Source: JABJAG01 sp965222215 (GTDB lineage Bacteria > Pseudomonadota > Alphaproteobacteria > UBA6615). From it: 64,000 nt of DNA. The stretch spans positions 3,472,001 to 3,536,000 of the forward strand of contig OZ244931.1 in the NCBI GenBank assembly GCA_965222215.1, given 5' to 3'. The notes under the pieces were generated by a model. That model was not told the origin of the DNA. It saw only the letters and a list, made by a program, of their open reading frames with translations, and searched no databases. A program made the position numbers and the translations under genes. This document shows positions 54,463-62,568 of this stretch, one piece after another (positions within the stretch are counted from its first letter, which is position 1; each line of letters starts with the position of its first letter).

Positions 54463-55062
54463 TCACCCAGCTTCCGAGGTCGGACGCAGGCTTTCCATCA
54501 GCAATTCGGTGTTTCGGATCAGCATTGCGCGGTAGCCCGCCCGGCTGACCAGTTTGGGGTCGATCGCGTAAGCGGCGTGAATACCCACAAGCAAGCTGTG
54601 GATCGTCCCTGCCGCCTCGAATGCTCGTTTTTTACCGACACCCGTCTCCTTCATGATCTCCTCACAGATCAGGTTCCGCACCCGCGCGTGGTAAGCGGCA
54701 TAGACCGACGCGGTGTCTTCATCGCTGCGGCTGTCAATCATCAGTTTCAGGAAGAACTCCGCAACCACCGGATCCTTGAACCGGTCGTCGAGGCGCTTGA
54801 CCAGATCCAGGACGTTCTCGAAACGCTCCTCCGGCAGCGCACCCCAGGCGCGTTTGCGGCTTTCCTCCAGACAAGCCTGTAACAGCCCGGACTTGGTCTT
54901 GAAATGGAAAAACAGCGTCGCCTGACTGTAGCCCGCCTGTTCGGCAATGCGCTGTGTCGAGGCGGCTGCATAGCCGCGTTCGCCGAATTCCCGGAGCGCC
55001 GAATCCACGATCTTCGCCCGTGCCTGCTCCGGATTTTTAGAAACGCCTTTGACCCGGGCCAT
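54463..55062 (-). CDS. TetR-family regulator
   Basis: This 199-residue protein has a TetR DNA-binding domain at about 10-60 ('AKIVDSALREFGERGYAAASTQRIAEQAGYSQATLFFHFKTKSGLL' region) and a variable C-terminal domain. It reads away from the MBL-fold/FAH/CMD operon across an AT-rich gap with inverted repeats, so it probably represses that operon and itself. The ATG at 55062 gives the usual TetR start; the frame extends further upstream. Confidence 0.9.
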   Translation of the reverse strand: MARVKGVSKNPEQARAKIVDSALREFGERGYAAASTQRIAEQAGYSQATLFFHFKTKSGLLQACLEESRKRAWGALPEERFENVLDLVKRLDDRFKDPVVAEFFLKLMIDSRSDEDTASVYAAYHARVRNLICEEIMKETGVGKKRAFEAAGTIHSLLVGIHAAYAIDPKLVSRAGYRAMLIRNTELLMESLRPTSEAG

Positions 55063-55184
55063 ACAACCGCAATCCCTGTTTAGTTCGGTTGCCGCGAACT
55101 TGAAGCCCGACGGCGCGAAACGCAACGCCGGCCTGTCTTTCACCGTGTGCCGAACGGCATTGACCAGACCGGAAACCGCTGTTA

Positions 55185-55216
55185 CTGATTATATACTCAA
55201 TTAAGTTTTTAATCAG
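55185..55216. promoter_or_regulatory. Inverted repeat, candidate TetR operator
   Basis: CTGATTA (55185-55191) and TAATCAG (55210-55216) form a perfect 7-base inverted repeat with an 18-base AT-rich spacer. It ends eight bases before the MBL-fold gene ATG, so bound repressor would block both promoter and ribosome access. Confidence 0.5.
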
Positions 55217-55224
55217 GTATTGCC

Positions 55225-56199
55225 ATGACAGACAGCTTGCCGCCGCTCAGCGAAGACGACCCCCGCCTTTTCCAGATGGGGGACGCTTATGCCTTCGCGA
55301 CCTACCCGGTCTGCGGCGCCGTCCTCACCGACGAGGGGACGGTCGCGATCGACGGCCCCATGGCACCGGCCACCGCCCGCCAGTGGCGCGCCTTCATCGA
55401 GACCCGCGCACCCGTGAAGTTCCATATCCTGTGCGAGCACCACGAGGACCATTGCGCCTGCTGTTCCATGCTGGGCGCGGACACGCTGATCTCCTCGGAG
55501 ATCACCGCGGCAGAACTTGCGCGCTGCGCCAGCGGCTCGACCGACGGCATGCGCGAGACCCTGCGGGGCTGGGGCCGTAACCGGTATTTCTCCGAGGAGC
55601 TGGTCGAAGACTACGAGATCCGCCGCCCTGACATGACCTACACGACGCGGCTGTCCTTCACGCTGGGGGGCAAGGACTTCGTGATCGTCGAGGCGCCCGG
55701 CCACACCCGCGGCTCCTCGATCGTCCACGCCGTGGACGACCGCGTGGCGTTCGTCGCCGACGCGGTCTTCCCCGGCACCTGCGCGCCGCCCGCCCAGTCC
55801 TGCGACCCGTGGGCCTGGTTCCAGACACTCGGTATGCTGGAAGCGCTCGACGTCGACTGGTACGTGCCGGGGCATGGCGATCCGTTCGACCGGAGCGAAC
55901 TCGATAACGCCCGGGCCGGTCTCCACATCCTGGTCGATTCCGTCCGCGCGTGGAGACGCGAGGGCTGGTCGCGCGAGCGGGTGATGGCCGAGGGCGATTG
56001 CTTCGACCGCTCCCTGCGCAAACCCTACCGCGGCGGCGATGACGTGCCCCCGGGCCTGAAGTTGATCGGACCGAAAATCGAGGCGGAAAGCCTCGGCGCG
56101 GTCTACGACTATCTCGACGAACACCCGTCCGGCTCCTACCGGCGCCACATGGATGCCGAAGCCAACTACAACGAGATATTCGCGCAATGCTCCGCCTAG
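55225..56199 (+). CDS. Metallo-beta-lactamase-fold hydrolase
   Basis: This 324-residue protein has the MBL metal motif as 'EHHEDHC' near 70-76, 'APGHTRGS' near 153, an Asp in 'FVADAVF' and 'VPGHGDP'. The first histidine of HxHxDH is replaced by Glu, which some family members tolerate. It hydrolyses an unknown ester, thioester or lactone. It is the first gene of a unit with FAH- and CMD-family genes and overlaps the next gene by 13 bases. Confidence 0.83.
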   Translation: MTDSLPPLSEDDPRLFQMGDAYAFATYPVCGAVLTDEGTVAIDGPMAPATARQWRAFIETRAPVKFHILCEHHEDHCACCSMLGADTLISSEITAAELARCASGSTDGMRETLRGWGRNRYFSEELVEDYEIRRPDMTYTTRLSFTLGGKDFVIVEAPGHTRGSSIVHAVDDRVAFVADAVFPGTCAPPAQSCDPWAWFQTLGMLEALDVDWYVPGHGDPFDRSELDNARAGLHILVDSVRAWRREGWSRERVMAEGDCFDRSLRKPYRGGDDVPPGLKLIGPKIEAESLGAVYDYLDEHPSGSYRRHMDAEANYNEIFAQCSA

Positions 56200-57119
56200 G
56201 CTCGGCATTCGCCGGCGAACACGGGGTCGCCGTCGCGCAGCACAGCGACCGCAACGGCTTTATCGATCTGTCGAAACTCTGCAGCGACACCGGCGAACCG
56301 GAAAGCCTCGATGACCTTCTCGATCTGCCCGACGCGGCCCTGGCCGGCTGCATCGCCCGCGCGCGGGAGGCATCGCCCGACCTCTCGGCAGATGACGTGA
56401 CGCTTCGCTGTCCGCTCGTCCGCCCGGCACGGGTGCGCGACGGCGGCATCGTCACAGAGCATCTGACGCCGGCCTTCGAGCAGATGACGCGCCGGCTGCG
56501 CGCCATCGGTACCGGGAACGCCATCGAGGCCGCGGAGGCGCTCGAGGCCCAGATCGCCGGGATCGACGAACGGCCATTCACCTCCGGCGACCGCGACCTT
56601 TCGACCCTGTCCGGGCCGGGCGACGAAATCGAGAACCCCGGCGGGGAGATCGATATCGAACTGGAGCTCGCCTGCCTTATTCGCCGGAGCGAATCGGGAG
56701 AGCCGGAAATCTTCGGCTACACGCTCTACAACGACTGGACACTCCGGGATGTCCAGATCGAGGTCTGGGCGGAAACGCGCAGCCTTTACGGCGACGCGAA
56801 GAATTTCGCCATGTCCAACACCTTCGGCCCCATGGTCGTGCTCGCCAGCGACTGCGGCGACCCGCTCGCGCTTCCGATGCAGGCCGAGGTCGACGGCGAG
56901 GTGGTGGCGTCCGGCGACCTGTCGGGCGCGGTCCGCAGCTTCCCCGAGGCGCTCGAGCTTCTCTTCAGGGACGAAAACATCACCGGACACGAGTTCTTCG
57001 GCACCGGCACGATCCTCGGCGGCTGCCTGTTCGAGCAGGGCAGGAAGCTGCCCGAGAACGCCCATGTCCGGCTGAGCTGCCCGGCCGTCGGCGTCCTCGA
57101 GAACCGGGTCCGGGGCTGA
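56187..57119 (+). CDS. Fumarylacetoacetate hydrolase-family protein
   Basis: This 310-residue protein has the FAH-family C-terminal domain with the metal-binding 'DIELELACLI' near 155 and 'GYTLYNDWTLRDVQ' near 178. The family hydrolyses C-C bonds or decarboxylates and isomerises ring-cleavage products. It overlaps the MBL-fold gene and is followed by a CMD-family gene, which suggests joint work on a ring-cleavage product. Confidence 0.85.
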   Translation: MLRLGSAFAGEHGVAVAQHSDRNGFIDLSKLCSDTGEPESLDDLLDLPDAALAGCIARAREASPDLSADDVTLRCPLVRPARVRDGGIVTEHLTPAFEQMTRRLRAIGTGNAIEAAEALEAQIAGIDERPFTSGDRDLSTLSGPGDEIENPGGEIDIELELACLIRRSESGEPEIFGYTLYNDWTLRDVQIEVWAETRSLYGDAKNFAMSNTFGPMVVLASDCGDPLALPMQAEVDGEVVASGDLSGAVRSFPEALELLFRDENITGHEFFGTGTILGGCLFEQGRKLPENAHVRLSCPAVGVLENRVRG

Positions 57120-57121
57120 CC

Positions 57122-57508
57122 GTGACCGGGGCCGACAACGACAGGAGCCAGGCCTGGAACGACGGTCTTGCGATCTACACGGACATGTTCGGCGAAGACC
57201 CCGCCCGAAGGCGGCTCAACAGCGACGACCCCGCCGACCGGCGCCTGACGGACCTTCTGATGGAGCAGGCCTACGGCGCCGTCTGGAGTAACCAGACGCT
57301 CTCACGCCGCGAGCGATCGCTCATCACCATCGCGCTACTCGCCGGTCTGGGGCGCACAGCCGAACTGAATTCGCATATCGAGGCGGCACGCAGGAACGGC
57401 TGCACGATGGCCGAACTTCACGAAGTGATGGTCCACACCGGCCTTTACTGCGGTTTTCCCGCCGCCATATGCGGCCACAAGGCGCTGAAGGATTCGGAGA
57501 GCGCGTGA
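57122..57508 (+). CDS. Carboxymuconolactone decarboxylase-family protein
   Basis: This 128-residue all-helical protein has the CMD/PcaC pattern 'LSRRERSLITIALLAGLGRTAEL', 'HIEAARRNGCTMAELHEVMVH' and 'YCGFPAA'. It may decarboxylate gamma-carboxymuconolactone or a similar ring-cleavage product. Some members are AhpD-like reductases, but the CxxC motif is absent here. The start is a GTG two bases after the FAH stop. Confidence 0.85.
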   Translation: MTGADNDRSQAWNDGLAIYTDMFGEDPARRRLNSDDPADRRLTDLLMEQAYGAVWSNQTLSRRERSLITIALLAGLGRTAELNSHIEAARRNGCTMAELHEVMVHTGLYCGFPAAICGHKALKDSESA

Positions 57509-57547
57509 ATCCGTGCCCTATGTGAAGGGCGTAGCCGGACTCGCGCT

Positions 57548-58441
57548 TTACGACCCGGCCGCGACTTCCTCCTGCTCCACGGAGACCGTGACATCCATCG
57601 ATTCGAACGCATCCCTGTCGCCGACGAAGCTGCCCGAGACCGGCATCGTCTGGCGGATATGCCGGGCCATCGCGACCGGGATCAGGTTGAAGCCGCCGAC
57701 ACTGCGGTTCGTCGGATCCAGCATGATCCACCCGGCGCCAGGCAGGTAGACCTCGGCCCAGGCGTGGGTCGACCCGGCGCCGGCTGTCCCCCGGATGGCT
57801 GAATCCGCGCCGCCCGGATCGTAGAGATAGCCCGAGACGATGCGCGCGCCGAACCCCAGGCTGCGGACGGCGTCGACGAACAGCGCCGCGAAATCGCGGC
57901 ACGAGCCCGCGGCGCGCGCCAGTGTCTCGACCGGAGTCTGCGTGCCTTCATCCCACCGTTCCTCGTAGGCGATTTGCGCGGCGACGCCGTTGCTGATGTC
58001 CTTGAGCAGCGCCAGCGAATCGGTGCCCTCGCCCGCAACGAAGCCGTGCGCCCATTCGTGCAGACGACCGGTGGAATCGAGATAGGCCTGAAGCCGCAGC
58101 GCCCCGAGATCGGTCATCTCGTCTTCGCTCAGCAGGAACGGGTAGGTGGCGGCGGACGCGGCGATGTCGAACACCGGCCACTCTTCGGCGTCCAGGGTCA
58201 ACTTTGCCGTGCTGTCGATCGTCAGGGTATCCGTCCGTTCGGCGAAGTTCGCCGTCGCCACCGCATTGCCGGCGACGTCATGCGCCCATGTCACCCGCCC
58301 CGCGGGCGATATGGTGAGGTCGTGGGTATGCAATCGAAGCGTTCGACTTTCACGCGGGCGCACCATCAGCCGATGCGGGCCGAGCGCGACCGGCGTCCGG
58401 TAACGATAGGTGGTGCGGTGGTAAATCGTGAGCGTGGTCAG
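57548..58441 (-). CDS. Transglutaminase-like cysteine protease-fold protein with probable CTG start
   Basis: The protein has the transglutaminase core with catalytic Cys in 'AAGSCRDFAALFVDAVRSLG', His in 'STHAWAEVYLP' and Asp in 'MLDPTN'. The family begins with a conserved strand like 'IYHRTTYRYRTPVALGPHRL'. This sequence is present in frame upstream of the first ATG (58366). The only start codon between it and the preceding in-frame TAG is CTG at 58441 (or ATT), with TGGAGA a few bases before it. I therefore extend the gene to 58441. The function is unknown. It may act on peptide or amide bonds. Confidence 0.75.
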   Translation of the reverse strand: MTTLTIYHRTTYRYRTPVALGPHRLMVRPRESRTLRLHTHDLTISPAGRVTWAHDVAGNAVATANFAERTDTLTIDSTAKLTLDAEEWPVFDIAASAATYPFLLSEDEMTDLGALRLQAYLDSTGRLHEWAHGFVAGEGTDSLALLKDISNGVAAQIAYEERWDEGTQTPVETLARAAGSCRDFAALFVDAVRSLGFGARIVSGYLYDPGGADSAIRGTAGAGSTHAWAEVYLPGAGWIMLDPTNRSVGGFNLIPVAMARHIRQTMPVSGSFVGDRDAFESMDVTVSVEQEEVAAGS

Positions 58442-58544
58442 AAGGCGTCTCCAGACCCAAGCCTAGCACACTCCGGCGACATCCCTTGATTCGGTCCGCG
58501 AAGATACAGCCGGCCCTTTGCAGCGGAGATACAAGATGCGCTCA

Positions 58545-58765
58545 GGCCCCGCCATTGAAGTTGCTCTGCTGTTCCCCGCGCACCGGAACGATGACAGGCA
58601 TCGTCAGACGATGGGAGGACGCCATCGAGGCGCGTCTCTTTTCGTCGCTTCGTTGGCAGATAAGCCAATCGCGCATTGGTTCGGGACCGCCCTCGTATGG
58701 CAGATTGCAGCGCCAAGCCGCGAAGACCGAGCGCCATGGCACCCGGCCCACAATCGCGAGACAAG
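58545..58765 (+). pseudogene. Decayed NIPSNAP domain remnant
   Basis: One frame from 58545 reads 'GPAIEVALLFPAHR'. After a +1 shift it reads 'GTMTGIVRRWEDAIEAR'. Together these match 'GPLFEYRYYSVHN' plus 'GTMPGIIKGWEDAIEAR' of the second domain of the NIPSNAP gene at 51946. Further on, 'LVWQIAAPSREDRA' in the first frame resembles the family's 'HIWPY...R' segment. The frame is broken and no start is present, so this is a relic ending just before the next transporter gene. Confidence 0.65.
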
Positions 58766-60001
58766 ATGCCGAACCCGCACCCCGATGCCGCCATGTACCG
58801 ACGGACCGCGGTGCTTGTCGCCTCTCTCCTGTTCATGGTTATCGGGACAGGCAGCATCTATTTCATAGTTGTTGCACTAAAGCTGATCACTGCCGAATTC
58901 GGCTGGCCACGCGCCGTGCCATCGATAGCCTATGCGCTGCAATATGCCGGCGCCGGTATCGGCGGCATCTTCATGGGCTGGTGTCTCGACCGACGGGGCA
59001 TGGGAATTCCGGCAACGGTCGGCGCCGGCATGATCGGTCTCGGCGGCATCCTCACAAGCTACGTCTCGAGTCCGATCGAGCTGTACCTTGTCTACGGCGG
59101 TATGCTCGGTTTTTTCGGTCGTTCGACCCTGTTTGTGCCACTGACGGCCAACATTTCCCGCTGGTTCGAGCACAACAGGAGTTTTGCGGTCGGCATCGTC
59201 GGGTCGGGCCAGGGTCTGGCCGGGTTGATCTGGCCGCAGGCCTTCCATCACCTCATCGCAGCTGTCGGCTGGCGTCAGACAGCGCTCTACTACGGCCTGT
59301 TCGCGCTCGCAACAATGCTGCCGTTGGCCCTGATCCTGCGCGGGAAACCGCTTGCACCCGCGCCGCGCCGGGCGGCCACGCACAGGGAAACGCAGCCGCC
59401 AACGCCCATGCGCGCACCGATGACTCCACGCGCTCTTCAGGCCACTCTTTCGATAGCGGCGATCGGCTGCTGCGTTGCCATGTCACTCCCCCTGGCGCAT
59501 ATCGTGAGCTATGTCAGCGATCTCGGCTACGACCCGGCCCGGGGCGCCGAAACGCTGTCGTTGATGCTTGCCTGTTCGGCACTCGCAAGCCTGTTCGGTG
59601 TCGGTTTTCTCGGCAGCCGCTACGGCGGTCTACGCGCAATTCTAGTTTTCTCATCGACGCAGGCGTTGCTCCTCACGGCACTCGCCTTCGTCGAAAGCCT
59701 GCCGGGATTGTACATCACCGCCGCTCTGTTCGGTCTCGGCTATGGCGGTATCCTGCCCTGTTACCCGGTGATCGTGCGCGAGCTACTGCCCGCTGCGGAG
59801 GCCGGCCGGCGCACCGGGCTGGTGCTGCTTTGTGCCGGCGCGGGCATGGCGCTCGGCTCATGGCTCGGCGGCGCCGTGTTCGACGCGACCGGCACGTACC
59901 GCATCGCCTTCCTGATCGGCGTCGCCTTCAATGTCGGTAATCTCGCCATCATCGGCAGCCTGATCCTGCGCACCCCGAGATTCCGGCGCGCATATGCGTA
60001 A
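58766..60001 (+). CDS. MFS transporter (OFA/monocarboxylate-like)
   Basis: This 411-residue protein has 12 hydrophobic segments and the motif 'GWCLDRRGMGIPATVGAG' between spans 2 and 3, with 'NISRWFEHNRSFAVGIVGSGQGLAGLIWPQ' typical of oxalate/formate and monocarboxylate porters. It probably imports a carboxylate that feeds the neighbouring catabolic genes. The ATG at 58766 is chosen because upstream in-frame sequence is the NIPSNAP relic. Confidence 0.85.
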   Translation: MPNPHPDAAMYRRTAVLVASLLFMVIGTGSIYFIVVALKLITAEFGWPRAVPSIAYALQYAGAGIGGIFMGWCLDRRGMGIPATVGAGMIGLGGILTSYVSSPIELYLVYGGMLGFFGRSTLFVPLTANISRWFEHNRSFAVGIVGSGQGLAGLIWPQAFHHLIAAVGWRQTALYYGLFALATMLPLALILRGKPLAPAPRRAATHRETQPPTPMRAPMTPRALQATLSIAAIGCCVAMSLPLAHIVSYVSDLGYDPARGAETLSLMLACSALASLFGVGFLGSRYGGLRAILVFSSTQALLLTALAFVESLPGLYITAALFGLGYGGILPCYPVIVRELLPAAEAGRRTGLVLLCAGAGMALGSWLGGAVFDATGTYRIAFLIGVAFNVGNLAIIGSLILRTPRFRRAYA

Positions 60002-60140
60002 GAGGCGTGCCATCACATACCGCTCGAGAATGCGGAACGCGAGCACGGCAGGGGCCGCTGAATGCGGCGGGGCCGCCTGATCGGTCAGGGAGTTGAAATG
60101 GTGGAGCAGGGAGGCGTGAGCGAACCAGTCTCCGCGTCTG

Positions 60141-60291
60141 GTTCCCTGTTCTCCTCGTTTACAGGGTAATCTCGCCTTTTTCGCCCATGAACCGGCGCCT
60201 CACCCACCCATAACGCGCTGATTATCCGCATCTTTTCATGCAAATTCCCTACTCGAAAGAACAGGGTATCGACAGGCCGAAAGCAGGGAAT
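60141..60291. repeat. Cluster of TTCCCTG / CAGGGWA inverted motifs
   Basis: TTCCCTGTT (60141) faces ACAGGGTAA (60160), TTCCCT (60245) faces AACAGGGTA (60260), and GCAGGGAAT lies at 60283. The same motif pair recurs at 62348-62389 on the other side of the unknown gene. Confidence 0.6.
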
Positions 60292-60454
60292 GTTTCAGGT
60301 ACGATCACCGAATACGAACAGTGTGATCAGGTGGGCAGTCGGAGCACTAAATGTGGACCGAGACCTCAATCGATGCAGGGCATGGGCACTGCACCACAAG
60401 CGACCTCAGACATCCAATGCTGCAGACATCCAGGCCGAATGGGCAATGTCAGCC

Positions 60455-60519
60455 CGATGGGGTGATCTTTTCCCGACCTAGTTTCACAGTGTTAGTTGCG
60501 CTGACGGGTCACCCCATCG
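60455..60519. repeat. 11-bp perfect inverted repeat with 43-base loop
   Basis: CGATGGGGTGA (60455-60465) and TCACCCCATCG (60509-60519) can pair, with further G-U pairs inside. There is no T-run, so it is not a typical terminator. Confidence 0.7.
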
Positions 60520-60773
60520 CGCACTCGCAAAGGCGGGACAAATAGATGATGAAACGGGATCGTAGCGGGATCCCTCATGCCAACACAGGACGGCTTCGAT
60601 CCATAACGGGACGGGTGCCGGATATTCGCTCGTGTTTGCGGCACGGATGCAGCGCCAAGCGGAACCGCGATACCAGATATTGGCCGTCTTACGAGACCGA
60701 TGTTCTCCGAGATGGGACGAACTTCATCTATTCATGTTGAAGCCCCCACCTGGCTCGTTCAACAGCCAGCCGC

Positions 60774-61958
60774 TCAATCACGGTAGGTCCACGTGGTCAC
60801 CGAGGCGATCGAATCGAATATTGTGTCCGCGCCGTAACTGAGCGGATCGACTTCCATGGCCTTCTCCTCCGCCCATTTAATCCACTCACCCACTGTGCGC
60901 CCTTCAACTAGCCGATCCGGGTCGATATCGCTCGCCTTGATCGTTTCTATGAACTCCCGGGCGGTTATCGCCTCGCGTGAGCGCTCCGCCAACTCCACTA
61001 AACGGCGCCATTGATTGTCGTCGAGCTTGCGGTGCTGCTGTTCCTCGTAGCGTTTGTGCTCTTCAATCTGGCGCAGGCGGGCTTGTTCTGCTCGTTCCCT
61101 CGTCCGTTCGGCCAGTAACGGAGTCGCAGCTACGAACGTGGCTACAATTTCCGGAAGGATATTCTCGAAGGGTTGAGCATCGGACTCGGTCCAATCACTC
61201 TTCAGACCCTTGGGTAGTCCCGTCTTGATCGCAAAAGCGAGCCGACCAGTCGACCGAAGCTCCTGGCGCCATGGCTTATCGTCCGGATGCGAGAACTGCT
61301 TCTCGCGCTCGCTCAGCGGCCGGCGCACCTGTTTCTGCTTCTCGCGCATACGAAACACGATCTTTTCGCCTTGGAGCTCGGCATAGAGCTCCCGACGTTC
61401 GCCTTCATGGATCTTGGCGCCTGCTTTCTCAAGCGCCTTGAACAGCGCATCCAGAATCCGATGCTGGCGTCGTTCTACGGGCGTGAACTCGTCCGGCATC
61501 AATATGCGCCGGCTGAGGGGGTCATGCTCTCGGCGCGCTTGCTCCTTCCTTCGTTCATGTTCGGCTAGCCAGCGTGCAATGACCGGGTGTGGTCGCGAGA
61601 GCCGCTGCGGCACGGAAATGGTCGCGATCTTCGTTCGTGCCTCCTCGACCGCTGAAGTCACTTCCGACGGCTGTTCAACCGCACTTTCCTCCACGGTCGG
61701 TGAGATGGTGACTTTCTCCGGCGTACCTGGGCGAGCGTCCGGAAGTGGCGTGTTGGGCACCGGTTTGCCTGCGGCCTTCTTGGCCCAGTAGCCACGCGGA
61801 GGATAGGGGACGGAAAGGCGACGACAGATCTTGGCAAGGCCGTTGCCAGAGATGCCGTAGCCTTCGGCCAAGCGGCTCATTGGCGTTTGCCAAACCTGTT
61901 CGTAGAGATCCTCGCGGGTCAGCATCACACGCGGCAGCTTTTCAGAGTGAGTGGTCAT
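60774..61958 (-). CDS. Unknown protein with N-terminal HTH-like domain, island-type
   Basis: This 394-residue protein begins with a segment that recurs in island-borne hypothetical proteins: 'LTREDLYEQVWQTPMSRLAEGYGISGNGLAKICRRL' region (helix-turn-helix-like, about 12-47), then 'PYPPRGYWAKKAAGKPVP'. The middle is highly charged and helical ('ARWLAEHERRKEQARREH', 'RLRQIEEHKRYEEQQHRKL'), suggesting coiled coils. No enzymatic motif is seen. The start at 61958 is preferred to 62030. Codon use is less GC-biased than in its neighbours. Function unknown. Confidence 0.75.
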   Translation of the reverse strand: MTTHSEKLPRVMLTREDLYEQVWQTPMSRLAEGYGISGNGLAKICRRLSVPYPPRGYWAKKAAGKPVPNTPLPDARPGTPEKVTISPTVEESAVEQPSEVTSAVEEARTKIATISVPQRLSRPHPVIARWLAEHERRKEQARREHDPLSRRILMPDEFTPVERRQHRILDALFKALEKAGAKIHEGERRELYAELQGEKIVFRMREKQKQVRRPLSEREKQFSHPDDKPWRQELRSTGRLAFAIKTGLPKGLKSDWTESDAQPFENILPEIVATFVAATPLLAERTRERAEQARLRQIEEHKRYEEQQHRKLDDNQWRRLVELAERSREAITAREFIETIKASDIDPDRLVEGRTVGEWIKWAEEKAMEVDPLSYGADTIFDSIASVTTWTYRD

Positions 61959-62347
61959 TGGGACGAGGCTCCTGTCAACGAATTGAACCTCTACCAACGT
62001 TACAAGGTAGCGAATGCCTTTCCTGTCCAAACATTAACCATACGGACGAGAGGGAGGGACACGTAGCACTGGCCTCTCCCAAAATGCGGGATCAGCAAAA
62101 TCGAGTCTCATGAAAGCAGTATGTCGTTCGCAGCCGTCCACACATCCCCGAGTGAGCTCGAATTCGTCGCCACTGGACGTTAGAGCAGTAGAGGCCAGCG
62201 ATCCGGACACACCGAAACGACCCTCAGGGAGCTATTTCAACACGACTCGGAGGCGAAATAAGAAGCCTTCTACCGATAAAATCACCTCTTTCGAATACCA
62301 ACGCTCTATCGAACGATAGGTTATTCCCAACGGTTGTGAGAGACGAT

Positions 62348-62389
62348 AACAGGGAAATTCTGCAGAGAAAGTGGGACGGATTCCCTGTT
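62348..62389. repeat. 9-bp perfect inverted repeat AACAGGGAA / TTCCCTGTT
   Basis: The arms at 62348-62356 and 62381-62389 are separated by 24 bases. The motif is shared with the cluster at 60141-60291 and may mark recombination or protein-binding sites of a mobile element. Confidence 0.6.
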
Positions 62390-62479
62390 AATCTGGACTT
62401 CAGTCCCGCTACTCCAGAATCAACTGGCAGTTCCACATGATGTTGAATCGTGATTACGATTACCGCTAACTATTTTTAC

Positions 62480-62506
62480 TTGACAGGAATTGTTCTCTTT
62501 TTGTTC
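62480..62506 (+). promoter_or_regulatory. TTGACA promoter box with GTTC-N7-GTTC (LexA-type) site
   Basis: TTGACA at 62480-62485 is followed by GTTC (62492-62495), seven bases, GTTC (62503-62506). GTTC-N7-GTTC is the alphaproteobacterial LexA box. It lies 62 bases before the methyltransferase ATG. No clear -10 is visible. Confidence 0.4.
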
Positions 62507-62568
62507 CATTGATGCACGTTTGGTTCACGAGATCTGGCGCTGTGGCGGATCGAACCAGGAGCATGTAG

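Larger units (their letters stand above)
60002..60773. other. Gene-poor stretch of lower GC with inverted repeats
   Basis: No ORF here looks real; the short plus-strand ORFs overlap each other and match nothing I know. The base composition is visibly less GC-rich than the rest of the window. The stretch holds several TTCCCTG/CAGGGWA motifs (60141-60168, 60245-60268, 60283-60291) and an 11-bp perfect inverted repeat (60455-60465 / 60509-60519). It looks like remnants of a mobile element. Confidence 0.6.
61959..62568. other. Low-GC gap with inverted repeats before the methyltransferase gene
   Basis: No convincing ORF is present. It contains CTATCG-AA-CGATAG (near 62308-62321), the perfect 9-bp inverted repeat AACAGGGAA/TTCCCTGTT (62348-62356 / 62381-62389), a TTGACA box (62480) and a GTTC-N7-GTTC site (62492-62506). 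Confidence 0.6.

Noticed and set aside
60238..60740. Several short plus-strand ORFs
   Set aside because: They overlap in different frames, lack good ribosome binding sites and match no family. They sit in a repeat-rich degraded region.
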